Below the pieces are notes generated by a model that was not told the DNA's origin, searched no databases, and worked only from the letters and a program-made list of their open reading frames with translations. Below are positions 8,549 through 17,558 of a stretch of 40,126 nucleotides of DNA, piece by piece. Source of the DNA: Rhizobium sp. Q54 (lineage in GTDB: Bacteria > Pseudomonadota > Alphaproteobacteria > SMXQ01); NCBI GenBank assembly GCA_945861615.1, contig CAMAVH010000009.1:1-40126 (forward strand), read 5' to 3'. Within the stretch, counting starts at the first letter, position 1; each line of letters begins with the position of its first letter. Made by a program: the position numbers and the translations under genes.

Positions 8549-8646
8549 GCGTTTCTTTAAATGGCTGACGCCTAAAGTCGCCCCATCGCGTCGCGGCGAA
8601 CCTTCGCAAATCGCCCGGCCCCGTTGTTGTGGAGAGTAACTTGGCG

Positions 8647-8934
8647 ATGATCAAATCGCGCAATCATCGATCTCAACGTCTGCCGCGCAGCGGGCCGATG
8701 AGTCTCGACGATCTGCCCCCGCCGAACACCAAGCGCTGGGTCATCCGGCGCAAGGCCGAAGTCGTGGCCGGCGTGCGATCTGGCTTGATCAGTTTGGAAG
8801 ACGCCTGCCGGCGCTATTCGCTGTCGATGGATGAATTCCTGTCCTGGCAGCGCCTGTTGGAAGATCACGGTGTGCGCGGCTTGCGCGCCACCCGCGTACA
8901 GGACTATCGCCCGCCGGAACGCATCACGCGCTAG
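8647..8934 (+). CDS. sciP: SciP, CtrA inhibitory protein (DUF1153)
   Basis: This is a 95-residue DUF1153 protein. In Caulobacter SciP is a small helix-turn-helix protein that binds CtrA at promoters and blocks its transcriptional activation. The conserved core is all present: LPPPNTKRWVIRRKAEVV, the helix GLISLEDACRRYSLSMDEFL, then SWQRLLEDHGVRGLRATRVQ and YR. The ATG at 8647 was chosen because GGAGAG at 8631-8636 precedes it; a GTG at 8629 and a TTG at 8641 are in frame but worse placed. It stands alone between the hook operon and fliF, with a terminator on each side, so it is probably its own transcription unit. The family assignment is firm and the role is by homology. Confidence 0.92.
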   Translation: MIKSRNHRSQRLPRSGPMSLDDLPPPNTKRWVIRRKAEVVAGVRSGLISLEDACRRYSLSMDEFLSWQRLLEDHGVRGLRATRVQDYRPPERITR

Positions 8935-8973
8935 GCACTCATCCGCCCTTGAGCAGATGCCTCGAATATCTTT

Positions 8974-9014
8974 CATCGCGCCGCAAGGATCCGTCCCTGC
9001 GGCGCGATGCTTTT
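8974..9014 (+). terminator. Rho-independent terminator after sciP
   Basis: A perfect 12-bp inverted repeat (CATCGCGCCGCA at 8974-8985, TGCGGCGCGATG at 8998-9009) with a 12-base loop is followed by CTTTTAT. It isolates sciP from the fliF operon. Confidence 0.8.
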
Positions 9015-9021
9015 ATCCACA
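9013..9021 (+). promoter_or_regulatory. Perfect DnaA box upstream of fliF
   Basis: TTATCCACA is the strict DnaA consensus 9-mer. It lies 159 bases before the fliF start, upstream of the CtrA-like and FlbD-like sites. It may be functional or a chance match; a second perfect copy is upstream of ctrA. Confidence 0.5.
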
Positions 9022-9059
9022 GATTTTTATCGCCGCTCGGCAGCTTTTTCCCAGCCCTC

Positions 9060-9072
9060 GGCAAATATTGCC
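9060..9072 (+). promoter_or_regulatory. Inverted repeat, possible FlbD (ftr-like) site at fliF
   Basis: GGCAA-ATA-TTGCC is a perfect 5-bp inverted repeat with a 3-base spacer, carrying the GGCAA core seen in the fliK upstream repeats. It lies six bases from the CtrA-like box. In Caulobacter FlbD represses fliF through a promoter-proximal ftr site, so the arrangement is similar. The inference is positional. Confidence 0.4.
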
Positions 9073-9077
9073 CACCG

Positions 9078-9092
9078 TTAACCAGTTGTTCA
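9078..9092 (+). promoter_or_regulatory. CtrA-box-like sequence upstream of fliF
   Basis: TTAACCAGTTGTTCA fits TTAA-N7-TTAA with correct spacing and one mismatch in the second half. It lies 88 bases upstream of the fliF GTG. fliF is a class II, CtrA-activated flagellar gene in Caulobacter, so the site is plausible. Confidence 0.55.
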
Positions 9093-9179
9093 CCGGGCCG
9101 CCCCTAAAAGCGGGGAGATCGGAGCGCCGAAACCTTTCGGCATCGGCTCCGCAGACCGCTTCTTGGCTCAAGGTGCGCC

Positions 9180-10823
9180 GTGATCGAGACCATCCGCAAT
9201 CTGGGACCCGTCCGCCTTCTCACCATCGCCGGTGTGCTCGCCGGCGTGGTCGGGTTCTTCTTTTTCCTCATGACGCGTTTGACGGCGCCGGACATGGCGC
9301 TGCTCTACAACGACCTGAGCACCAGCGATAGCGGCCGCATCGTCGGCAAGCTCGAAACCATGAACGTCCCCTACGAGCTGCGCGGCAACGGCACCAGCAT
9401 CATGGTGCCGAACGACCAGGTTCTCCGCCTGCGCATGTCGATGGCCCAGGAAGGCTTGCCGGCCGGCGGCAATATCGGCTACGAAATCTTCGACAAGTCC
9501 GACTCGCTCGGCACCTCGAGCTTCGTCTTGAACATCAATCACTTGCGGGCCCTCGAAGGCGAACTGTCGCGCACCATCGGTTCGCTCGCCTATGTGCGCT
9601 CCGCGCGCGTCCACCTCGCCCTGCCGAAACGCGAACTGTTCCAGCGCGACCAGCAGGAGCCGACCGCCTCGGTCGTCTTGCAGATGAACGGCGGCCGGCG
9701 TCTCGACAAATCCGAAGTGCTGGCAATCCAGAATTTGGTCGCCGCCGCCGTGCCGCGCCTCAAGCCGGCGCGCATCTCGATCATCGACGGCCAAGGCACC
9801 TTGCTCGCCCGCGGCCAAGACGGCGATGCCGCCAGCGGCGTCGGCACGCAGACTGGCGACGAGGCCAAAACCGCTTATGAATCCCGCTCCGTGCGCATGG
9901 TCGAGGAGATGCTCGAGCGTATTCTCGGTCCGGGCCGCGTTCGCGCCGAAGTCACCGCGGAAATGGACTTCGACCGCATTTCGACCACCTCGGAAACCTA
10001 CGATCCCGACGGGCAAGTGGTGCGCTCCACCCAGACGGTCGCCGAAAACTCGAATTCGCGCGAATCCGCCGCCGCCACCGTTTCCGTCCAGAACAATATC
10101 CCGACGCAGCCGGCGCCGAACGGCGACGGCGCGGCGGGCGCCGCCAATGCCTCGAACCGCAACGAGGAAACGGTCAATTACGAAATCTCCCGAACGACCA
10201 AGACGCACGTTCGCGAAAGCGGCAGCGTGAAACGTCTGTCGGTCGCCGTGGCGGTGGACGGCAATTACGACGCCCAGAAAGCCTACCAGCCGCGCAGCCC
10301 GGAAGAACTTGCGCAGCTTGCCCGCCTGGTCAAATCGGCCGTCGGATTCGACGAAAAGCGCGGCGACAGCGTCGAGGTCATCAACATGCGCTTCGCCGGC
10401 GGACCCGATAGCGCCGACGATGGCCCGCGCCCGCTGTTCGGCCTGGACAAGAACGACTACATCCGAATCGCCGAAATGGTCACTCTCGGTATCGTCGGCA
10501 TTCTCGTCATCCTGCTCGTGGTGCGACCGATCGTCCGCCGCTTCCTCGAAGCGCTTCCCGAAGCTATCGCCAACAGCAAGCAGATGATCGCCGATAGCAC
10601 CGCCTCAGCGAAACCCGCTCTGCCGGGCACCGGGCCCAACATGCTCGGCATGGCGCCTGCCATGGCGGGCGACGCCGGAGCCATGATCGAATCGACCATC
10701 GACATGCAGCAGGTCGACGGCCGAGTACGCGAATCCTCAGTGAAGAAGATCGGCGAAATCGTCGACAAGCATCCCGAAGAAGCCGTCAACATCATCCGCA
10801 ACTGGATGTATCGCGACAGCTAA
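9180..10823 (+). CDS. fliF: Flagellar MS-ring protein FliF
   Basis: FliF builds the inner-membrane MS ring on which the basal body and export gate assemble. It has 547 residues, a normal length. The first membrane segment is at about residues 13-32. The YscJ/FliF domain follows, with MALLYNDLSTSDSGRIVGKLE, YELRGNGTSIMVP and the conserved stretch ALEGELSRTIGSLAYVRSAR. A periplasmic RBM3 region with a QPAPNGDGA-type low-complexity insert comes next, then a second membrane segment near residues 432-450 and a cytoplasmic tail (about 530-547) that should bind FliG. The start is GTG at 9180 with AAGGTG just upstream. It is the first gene of a nine-gene co-oriented block. Confidence 0.97.
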   Translation: MIETIRNLGPVRLLTIAGVLAGVVGFFFFLMTRLTAPDMALLYNDLSTSDSGRIVGKLETMNVPYELRGNGTSIMVPNDQVLRLRMSMAQEGLPAGGNIGYEIFDKSDSLGTSSFVLNINHLRALEGELSRTIGSLAYVRSARVHLALPKRELFQRDQQEPTASVVLQMNGGRRLDKSEVLAIQNLVAAAVPRLKPARISIIDGQGTLLARGQDGDAASGVGTQTGDEAKTAYESRSVRMVEEMLERILGPGRVRAEVTAEMDFDRISTTSETYDPDGQVVRSTQTVAENSNSRESAAATVSVQNNIPTQPAPNGDGAAGAANASNRNEETVNYEISRTTKTHVRESGSVKRLSVAVAVDGNYDAQKAYQPRSPEELAQLARLVKSAVGFDEKRGDSVEVINMRFAGGPDSADDGPRPLFGLDKNDYIRIAEMVTLGIVGILVILLVVRPIVRRFLEALPEAIANSKQMIADSTASAKPALPGTGPNMLGMAPAMAGDAGAMIESTIDMQQVDGRVRESSVKKIGEIVDKHPEEAVNIIRNWMYRDS

Positions 10824-10880
10824 ATCCCAATACTCGACCAAGGCCGCCGCCCCCGTATCCGATAGGCAACGAGCTGAGTC

Positions 10881-11900
10881 ATGACGACGACGATTGAAGA
10901 TTACCGCGGACTGAACGGCCACCAAAAGGCCGCCATCATGATGCTCGCCCTGAATGAAGACCAGGCGACCAAGCTCTTCTCCTTGATGGACGAGGAAGAG
11001 ATCAAGGAATTGTCGCAGGCGATGGCGCAGCTCGGCACCATCAACTCGGTCGTGCTCGAACGCTTGTTCGGCGAGTTCGTCGAACAGCTGTCGATGACGG
11101 GTTCGCTCGTCGGCAGCTTCGAGAGCACCGAACGGCTGCTCCTCAAGACCATGCCGAAAGAGCGCGTTGATGCCATCATGGATGAGATTCGCGGTCCTGC
11201 CGGCCGTACCATGTGGGACAAGCTCGGCAACGTCAACGAGCAGGTCCTGGCCGCCTATCTGAAGAACGAATATCCGCAGACCGTCGCCGTGGTCTTGTCC
11301 AAGATTCGCCCGGAACATGCCGCGCGCGTGCTCGGCACCCTGCCCGAGTCCTTCGCGATGGAAGTCGTCATGCGCATGTTGCGCATGGAGATGGTTCAGA
11401 AGGATGTGCTCGACGGCGTTGAAAAGACGCTTCGCGCGGAATTCATGAGCAATCTGGCGCGTACCAACCGCCGCGATCCGTACGAAATCATGGCGGAGAT
11501 TTTCAACAACTTCGATCGCAACACCGAGGGCCGTTTCATGGGCTCGCTCGAAGAGCGCAGCCACGAATCGGCCGAGAAGATCAAGGCCCTCATGTTCACG
11601 TTCGAGGATCTGGCCAAGCTCGATCCGACCGGCATCCAGACGCTGCTGCGTGGCACGGAAAAATCCAAGCTATCGCTCGCTCTCAAAGGCGCCTCCGAAG
11701 CGCTGCGCAATCTGTTCTTCACCAACATGTCCGAACGCGCCGGTAAGCTGCTGCGCGAAGAGATGGACGATATGGGCCCGGTGCGTCTGCGCGAAGTCGA
11801 CGAAGCGCAGATGTATATGGTCAACGTCGCCAAGGATCTCGCGGAGAAAGGCGAAATCGTCATCGCCCAGAACAAGGAAGAGGACGAGTTGGTTTACTAG
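10881..11900 (+). CDS. fliG: Flagellar motor switch protein FliG
   Basis: FliG links the MS ring to the C ring and is the rotor component on which the stator acts. It has 339 residues, the expected length. The N-domain begins with [24 protein letters not shown]. The middle domain contains the EHPQ-like motif as [14 protein letters not shown], followed by [19 protein letters not shown]. The C-domain carries the torque helix with [20 protein letters not shown] and then [20 protein letters not shown], with the typical charged residues. It follows fliF by 57 bases. Confidence 0.97.
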   Translation: MTTTIEDYRGLNGHQKAAIMMLALNEDQATKLFSLMDEEEIKELSQAMAQLGTINSVVLERLFGEFVEQLSMTGSLVGSFESTERLLLKTMPKERVDAIMDEIRGPAGRTMWDKLGNVNEQVLAAYLKNEYPQTVAVVLSKIRPEHAARVLGTLPESFAMEVVMRMLRMEMVQKDVLDGVEKTLRAEFMSNLARTNRRDPYEIMAEIFNNFDRNTEGRFMGSLEERSHESAEKIKALMFTFEDLAKLDPTGIQTLLRGTEKSKLSLALKGASEALRNLFFTNMSERAGKLLREEMDDMGPVRLREVDEAQMYMVNVAKDLAEKGEIVIAQNKEEDELVY

Positions 11901-11926
11901 GCTTTGCCCGGTAGGTCGCACGCATC

Positions 11927-12586
11927 ATGAACAACGGTACAAAATATCTCTTCGAGACGTCCTTCGATCCGGCGAAATCCGTCGATCCAGACGTCCCCCC
12001 GCCGCCGACCTTCTCGCAAGAGGATATGGCCGCCGCGCGCACCGAAGGGTTTCGCGAGGGCCACGCCGCCGGTCATGCCGAAATGGCTCGTAGCATCGAA
12101 CAAGCCGCCGCCGATGCGCTCACCGTGATCGGCGCGCAACTTGCGCAGATGAACGGCAGCTTCGAGGATATTCGCGCTGGTGCGATTGCCAGCGGCGTCG
12201 AAGTTGTCGCCGCCACGGTGCGCAAATTGATCCCTGCCTTGGCCAAGCGCAATGGCCTCGCCGAGATTGAGCATCTGGTGCGTGACAGCCTGCACTCTCT
12301 CTACGACGAGCCGCGCGTCGTCATTCGCGCGCATGACAGCGTCATCGAAGCCTTGCAAGACCGCGTCGACGGCATCGCCGCCGCGTCCGGATTCATGGGC
12401 AAGGTCGTGCTGTTCGGCGACGAGCAGTTCAGCGAAACGGATTGTCGGGTCGAATGGGCCGACGGCGGCGCCGAGCGCAATCTCGGAGAACTTTGGCGTC
12501 GCATCGACGCCGCAATCGAACGGGTGACGGACGGCAACGGCGCCGCGCCCCAGTCCACCACGAACGGGGCCGCAACCCTCGGTTAA
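11927..12586 (+). CDS. fliH: Flagellar export ATPase regulator FliH
   Basis: FliH is the peripheral stalk that tethers and restrains the FliI ATPase at the export gate. It has 219 residues. The N-terminus is variable and includes a Gly-spaced segment (ARTEGFREGHAAGHAEMARS, about residues 37-56), which is the GxxxG-type repeat region of FliH. An extended helix and the C-terminal FliH/HrpE-like domain (VRDSLHSLYDEPRVVIRAHDSV, then DCRVEWADGG) follow. The position between fliG and fliN is standard. Sequence conservation in the family is low, but context and motifs make the call good. Confidence 0.88.
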   Translation: MNNGTKYLFETSFDPAKSVDPDVPPPPTFSQEDMAAARTEGFREGHAAGHAEMARSIEQAAADALTVIGAQLAQMNGSFEDIRAGAIASGVEVVAATVRKLIPALAKRNGLAEIEHLVRDSLHSLYDEPRVVIRAHDSVIEALQDRVDGIAAASGFMGKVVLFGDEQFSETDCRVEWADGGAERNLGELWRRIDAAIERVTDGNGAAPQSTTNGAATLG

Positions 12587-12599
12587 CCAGGAGACTATC

Positions 12600-12953
12600 A
12601 TGGCCGACAACGACACCACAGATCCGACCGCCATTTTCGATGCGCCGAAGCAGCAGCCCGCTGCCGGCGTTCCCGCCGCCGCCGACGACAGCGATCGGCC
12701 GCGCACCGCCGGCGATCTTTCCGCCGTCTACGATATTCCCGTGCAGGTTTCGGCCGTGCTCGGCCGCGCCAACATGCAGGTCAGCCAGTTGCTCAAGCTC
12801 GGGCGCGGCGCCGTCGTCGAACTCGATCGCAAGGTCGGCGAAGCGGTCGATATCTACGTCAACAACCGGCTCGTCGCGCGCGGCGAAGTCGTCGTCGTCG
12901 ATGAACGCCTCGGCGTGACCATGACCGAAATCGTCAAGGCGGATCACGCCTAA
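12600..12953 (+). CDS. fliN: Flagellar motor switch protein FliN
   Basis: FliN is a C-ring subunit. The 117-residue protein has a variable N-terminal 38 residues and then one SpoA/FliN domain: LSAVYDIPVQVSAVLGRA, the core QLLKLGRGAVVELDRKVGE, VDIYVNNRLVARGEVVVVDE and the terminal LGVTMTEIV. The ribosome binding site AGGAGA lies between the fliH stop and this ATG. fliM, usually its partner, is not in the window and must be encoded elsewhere. Confidence 0.95.
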   Translation: MADNDTTDPTAIFDAPKQQPAAGVPAAADDSDRPRTAGDLSAVYDIPVQVSAVLGRANMQVSQLLKLGRGAVVELDRKVGEAVDIYVNNRLVARGEVVVVDERLGVTMTEIVKADHA

Positions 12954-13016
12954 CGGCGACCGGCGTAAGTTACGGCTGACCCTTTCGTTATCGCGTTTCC
13001 ACCAGGAGCGACCACT

Positions 13017-14399
13017 ATGCGGCTCATCATCATCGGTTCCTTGAACGGCCAGATCGGCGCGGCAAGCAAGATCGCCATGGCGCGCGGCGCCAAGGTCAGC
13101 ATTGTCGAGGACATCGAATCGGCCTTGCAGGCTCTGCGCGCCGGACAAGGCGCCGATGTGATCATGGCGGATATCCGGCTCGATATCCGCAAGCTGGTCG
13201 ATTGCCTGGCCTCCGAACGCATCAATGTGCCGGTCGTCGCCTGCGGTCTCGGCAATGATGCCGACGCCGCGGTCTCCGCCATCCGCTGCGGCGCCAAGGA
13301 ATACATTCCCTTGCCGCCCGACCCGGAACTGATCGCCGCCGTCCTGGAGGCGGTGACCGAGGAAAGCCACGCCATCGTCCACCGCGATCCCGTCATGGCC
13401 GCGACCATCCGCCTCGCCGACCAGATCGCCCAGTCCGATGCCACCATCATGATCAACGGCGAATCCGGCACCGGCAAAGAGCTGCTCGCGCACCACATCC
13501 ACCAGAAATCGCGCCGCGCCAAGAACAAGTTCATCTCGGTCAATTGCGCGGCGATTCCGGAGCATCTGCTCGAATCCGAATTGTTCGGCCACGAAAAAGG
13601 CGCCTTCACCGGCGCCGTCGCCCGGCGCATCGGCAAGTTCGAGGAAGCCAATGGCGGCACCCTCTTGCTCGACGAAATCAGCGAGATGGACCCGCGCCTA
13701 CAGGCGAAACTCCTGCGCGTGATCCAGGAGCGCGAAGTGGATCGCGTCGGCGGCACGGCCCCGGTGAAAGTCGATATCCGTTTGATCGCCACCTCGAACC
13801 GCGATCTCGAAGAGGCCGTGCGCCAGGGCGTGTTCCGCGAAGACTTGTTCTTCCGCCTGAACGTCGTCACCATTCGCGTGCCGGCCTTACGCGAACGCGC
13901 CGACGATATCGAGCTGCTCGCCGAATTCTTCGTCACGAAATATTCCGCCCTCAACAGTGTCCCGCTGCGCGCTCTCTCGGTCGCGGCGCGCGAGAAGCTG
14001 CATAGCCACGCTTGGCGCGGCAACGTCCGCGAACTGGAAAACGCCATGCACCGCTCGGTGCTGCTCGCCGAAGGTCCGGAAATCACGCCCGACGCCATCC
14101 TCTTGTCGTTCAACACGACCCGCGAAGGCATCGCCAACGCTTACAACGAGGAAAACAGCGCCATCGCCAACGGCGCGGTCGCCGGCGCCGCCGCAGTGCG
14201 CCGCTTTGTCGGCCGCACCGTCTCCGAAGTCGAGCGCGATTTGATCATCGAAACCTTGCAGCATTGCCTAGGCAACCGGACGCATGCCGCCAACATTCTC
14301 GGCATCTCCATCCGCACCCTGCGCAACAAGCTGAAGCAATATACGGAAGAGGGCGTGCCGGTGCCGATGCCGGGCGAACAGATGGAAGCGACGGCCTGA
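13017..14399 (+). CDS. flbD: FlbD-type sigma54-dependent flagellar regulator
   Basis: This is a 460-residue bacterial enhancer-binding protein that, in Caulobacter, activates class III/IV flagellar genes with sigma54 and represses fliF. The N-terminal receiver-like domain (1-120) is degenerate: the acidic pocket near residues 7-9 reads Gly-Ser-Leu, although an Asp remains at 52. The MRLIIIGSLNGQ and VACGLGNDADAA segments and IPLPPDPELIAAVLEAVT closely resemble FlbD. The AAA+ domain has Walker A GESGTGKE, the sigma54-contact loop GAFTGA and Walker B LLLDEISEM. The C-terminal Fis-type HTH is NRTHAANILGISIRTLRNKL. It lies between fliN and flhA. Activity is likely controlled by a partner protein (FliX type), not by phosphorylation; no such gene is in the window. 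Confidence 0.93.
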   Translation: MRLIIIGSLNGQIGAASKIAMARGAKVSIVEDIESALQALRAGQGADVIMADIRLDIRKLVDCLASERINVPVVACGLGNDADAAVSAIRCGAKEYIPLPPDPELIAAVLEAVTEESHAIVHRDPVMAATIRLADQIAQSDATIMINGESGTGKELLAHHIHQKSRRAKNKFISVNCAAIPEHLLESELFGHEKGAFTGAVARRIGKFEEANGGTLLLDEISEMDPRLQAKLLRVIQEREVDRVGGTAPVKVDIRLIATSNRDLEEAVRQGVFREDLFFRLNVVTIRVPALRERADDIELLAEFFVTKYSALNSVPLRALSVAAREKLHSHAWRGNVRELENAMHRSVLLAEGPEITPDAILLSFNTTREGIANAYNEENSAIANGAVAGAAAVRRFVGRTVSEVERDLIIETLQHCLGNRTHAANILGISIRTLRNKLKQYTEEGVPVPMPGEQMEATA

Positions 14400-14425
14400 C
14401 GGCAAAGCAACCGTAGGACCCGCCC

Positions 14426-16543
14426 ATGTCCCTTCCCTCAACCGACGTCGCCGGCCCGACCGGCGCTTCCGCCGGCTTTCTCGGCCTTGCCAACGCGCTC
14501 CTGAAGCGCGGCGACATCGCGCTCGCCATCGGCGTCGTCAGCATCCTGATGGTGCTGATCCTGCCGTTGCCGACCTGGCTGCTCGACTTGAGCATCGCCA
14601 TGTCCTTTGCCCTATCCGTGCTGATCCTGATGACCTGCCTGTTCATCTCGCGGCCGCTGGATTTCAGCTCTTTCCCGACCGTACTGCTGATCGCCACCAT
14701 GCTGCGCTTGGCGCTCAACCTCGCCTCCACCCGCTTAATCCTCGCGCAAGGCCACGAAGGCACCCACGCCGCCGGCAAGGTCATCGAGGCCTTCGGCAAT
14801 TTCGTGATGGGCGGCAATTTCGTCATCGGCGTCATCGTCTTCGCCATCCTGGTGATCGTGAATTTCGTCGTCATCACCAAGGGCTCGGGCCGCATCGCCG
14901 AGGTCGCCGCGCGTTTCAGCTTGGATGCAATGCCCGGCAAGCAAATGGCGATCGACGCCGACCTGTCGTCTGGCCTGATCGACGAGAACGAAGCCCGCCT
15001 GCGCCGCAAGACGCTGGAGGACGAAAGCACCTTCTTCGGCGCCATGGATGGTTCGGCCAAATTCGTGCGCGGCGACGCCATTGCCGGCCTGTTGATCACG
15101 TTCATCAACGTCATCGGCGGCATCATCATCGGCATGGCGCAGAAAGGCCTTAGTTTCGGCCAAGCCAGCCACTATTACACGGTCATGACCGTCGGCGACG
15201 GCCTCGTCAGCCAGATTCCGGCCCTCGTCGTTTCGACCGCCGCCGGCATGCTCGTCTCGAAGGCCGGCGTCAACGGCACCGCCGACAAGGCGCTGTTCGC
15301 CCAACTCGGCGGTTATCCCGCCGCGCTCGGTCTGTCGGCCAGCTTGCTCGTGCTGATGTCCCTGCTGCCCGGCATTCCCATGCTGCCCTTTCTCGGTCTC
15401 GCCGGCGGCGCCGGCTACTTGGCTTGGCGGCTCAGCAAGAAACAGGCGCAGGCGCGCGACGACATCGTCACGGCCGAACAGCGCGCCACCGACGCCATTC
15501 CGCTCGCCGAAGAGCCAATCTCGGCCTCGCTGCAGATGGATTACATCCGCCTAGAGCTCGGCTACGGCCTGCTGCAGCTGATCAATAACGAAAACGGCCA
15601 ACGCCTCACCGATCAAATCAAGGCGCTGCGCCGCCAGCTTGCCGGCGACATGGGCTTCGTTCTGCCTTCGGTGCGCATCCAGGACAATATGCAGCTGCCG
15701 GCCAACACCTATCTGGTGCGCGTCAAGGAGATCGAGGCCGGTCGCGGCGACCTGCGCCCCAACATGCTGCTGGTGATGGACCCCAAGGGCGAGCGGATCG
15801 CGCTAGCCGGCGAGGAAACCGTCGAACCGACCTTCGGCTTGCCAGCCATGTGGATCGCCGAAGGCCTGCGCGAGGAAGCCTCGTTCCGCGGCTACACAGT
15901 CGTCGATCCCGCCACCGTCGTCACCACGCATCTTACCGAAGTGGTGAAGGAGAACATGTCCGAACTCCTGTCCTACGCCGAGACGCAGAAGCTTCTCGAC
16001 GAAATGAACAAGGAGCAGCAGAAGCTCGTCGCCGACCTCATCCCGTCGCAGATTTCGGTCTCCGGCCTGCAGCGCGTTCTGCAAAACCTGCTCGCCGAAC
16101 GTCTGTCGATCCGCGATCTGCCGACGATCCTGGAAGGCGTGTTCGAATCCTGCAGCTATACGCACAATCTTTCGTCGATCACCGAACATGTCCGCACGCG
16201 CCTGGCGCGCCAGATCAGCGACGCCAACATGACCGCCGCGGGCTACGTTCCGATGATCACCCTATCGCCGGAATGGGAGCAGGCCTTCGCCGAATCCCTG
16301 ATCGGCACCGGCGAGGATCGTCAGTTGTCGCTGGCGCCCAGCCGCCTGCAGGATTTCATCACCAAACTGCGCCAGGTGTTCGAGCGTCAGGCCATGCTCG
16401 GCGAGAACCCGGTGTTGCTGACCAGCGCCAATGTGCGGCCTTACGTACGCTCTATCGTCGAACGCTTCCGTCCGGCCACCACTGTCATGGCGCAGACGGA
16501 AGTCCATCCGAAGGCGCGTATCAAGACTCTCGGACAGATCTGA
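14426..16543 (+). CDS. flhA: Flagellar export gate protein FlhA
   Basis: FlhA is the large export-gate subunit that couples ion flow to substrate export. It has 705 residues. The N-terminal ~330 residues carry about eight membrane segments, beginning at residue ~32. The FHIPEP signature is intact between segments: RIAEVAARFSLDAMPGKQMA, then IDADLSSGLI. LRLALNLASTRLIL is also typical. The cytoplasmic domain from about residue 350 has DYIRLELGYGLLQLI and LPTILEGVFE and ends in IKTLGQI. It precedes flhF by 25 bases. The partner flhB is not in the window. Confidence 0.97.
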   Translation: MSLPSTDVAGPTGASAGFLGLANALLKRGDIALAIGVVSILMVLILPLPTWLLDLSIAMSFALSVLILMTCLFISRPLDFSSFPTVLLIATMLRLALNLASTRLILAQGHEGTHAAGKVIEAFGNFVMGGNFVIGVIVFAILVIVNFVVITKGSGRIAEVAARFSLDAMPGKQMAIDADLSSGLIDENEARLRRKTLEDESTFFGAMDGSAKFVRGDAIAGLLITFINVIGGIIIGMAQKGLSFGQASHYYTVMTVGDGLVSQIPALVVSTAAGMLVSKAGVNGTADKALFAQLGGYPAALGLSASLLVLMSLLPGIPMLPFLGLAGGAGYLAWRLSKKQAQARDDIVTAEQRATDAIPLAEEPISASLQMDYIRLELGYGLLQLINNENGQRLTDQIKALRRQLAGDMGFVLPSVRIQDNMQLPANTYLVRVKEIEAGRGDLRPNMLLVMDPKGERIALAGEETVEPTFGLPAMWIAEGLREEASFRGYTVVDPATVVTTHLTEVVKENMSELLSYAETQKLLDEMNKEQQKLVADLIPSQISVSGLQRVLQNLLAERLSIRDLPTILEGVFESCSYTHNLSSITEHVRTRLARQISDANMTAAGYVPMITLSPEWEQAFAESLIGTGEDRQLSLAPSRLQDFITKLRQVFERQAMLGENPVLLTSANVRPYVRSIVERFRPATTVMAQTEVHPKARIKTLGQI

Positions 16544-16568
16544 CGCGGCTTAGGGGGAGCGCGGACCG

Positions 16569-17558
16569 ATGCGGCTCAAGACCTTCACGGCAGAGAACAT
16601 GGCAGCGGCGATGAAGCTGGTGCGCGCCGAACTTGGCGCCGACGCTATCATCGTCTCCAGCTTCGAGACGGCGGGCGGCGGCGTCGAACTGGTCGCCGCG
16701 GTCGAACGGTCCGCAACGCCGGATTTCGACATCGCGCCGCTCTCGGCAGAACCGGACGACGCGATCGATGCCCTGCAAGACATCCTCGATTACCATCGCC
16801 TGCCAGCAGCGCTCCTCGAAAGCCTCGCCAGCGCCGCAAGCACTCTGGAGACCGACGATACGCTTCTCGCGCTCGCCGGCGCGCTCGATGCCACCTTCGT
16901 GTTCGCGCCCTTGGGGCATGAAGCGCGTTCCCTCTTGCTGATCGGGCCGCCCGGGGCCGGCAAGACCGTGACTGCAGCCAAGCTCGCGGCACGCGCGCGG
17001 CTTGCCAAACGCAGCGTCGCCCTGATCACAACGGACACGCTGCGCACCGGCGCAGCCGAACAATTCGCCGGTTACGCCGCGTTGCTCGGCATCGACCCGC
17101 AGGTCGCCGATACGGCTGAAGAGCTGCAGGATGCCATCAGCGCCGCCGTCGGCGCAGCGCTCATCCTGATCGACAGCACCGGCGTCAATCCGTTCGATGC
17201 CGATGACATGGCCCGCCTCGGCGAGTTCATCGCCGCAAGCGGTGCCGAGCCGCTCCTCGTGCTTCCCGCCGGCATGGACGCCGATGAAGCCGCCGACATG
17301 GCCCGCGCTTTCGCCGCTCTTGGCGCGACGCGCCTGCTCACGACGAGGCTCGACACCGCGCGCCGCCTCGGCAGCCTGCTGACGGCGGCCGAAGCGGCAA
17401 ATCTCCGCCTGTGCGACGTCGGCATCGGACCGCATTTGGCCGACGGCCTCAGCCCGCTCAATCCGCTCGCGCTTGCCCGCCTGCTCGCCGCCGCCCCCGC
17501 CGATCGCGTCGCCAGCCTGACGACGACGGCTTCCTCTTTTGCCGAGACGATGCCATGA
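16569..17558 (+). CDS. flhF: Flagellar SRP-like GTPase FlhF
   Basis: FlhF is an SRP-family GTPase that helps set flagellar position or number. It has 329 residues. The N-terminal part starts MRLKTFTAENMAAAMKLVRA, then ELGADAIIVSS, as in FlhF. The NG domain has the P-loop IGPPGAGKTVTAAKLA (about residues 126-141), TTDTLRTGAAEQFAGYAALL, a G3-like IDSTGVNP, and a G4 equivalent TTRLDTARRLGSL. The TKxD of canonical SRP GTPases is altered to TRLD. The stop overlaps the flhG start (ATGA), so translation is coupled. Confidence 0.92.
   Translation: MRLKTFTAENMAAAMKLVRAELGADAIIVSSFETAGGGVELVAAVERSATPDFDIAPLSAEPDDAIDALQDILDYHRLPAALLESLASAASTLETDDTLLALAGALDATFVFAPLGHEARSLLLIGPPGAGKTVTAAKLAARARLAKRSVALITTDTLRTGAAEQFAGYAALLGIDPQVADTAEELQDAISAAVGAALILIDSTGVNPFDADDMARLGEFIAASGAEPLLVLPAGMDADEAADMARAFAALGATRLLTTRLDTARRLGSLLTAAEAANLRLCDVGIGPHLADGLSPLNPLALARLLAAAPADRVASLTTTASSFAETMP

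Noticed and set aside
9168..10208. 346-codon minus-strand frame over the start of fliF
   Set aside because: Shadow of fliF in the complementary frame; low-complexity composition and no motifs.
12429..14137. Long minus-strand frames (387 and 395 codons) over fliN and flbD
   Set aside because: Both overlap each other and confirmed genes; typical GC-bias antisense frames.
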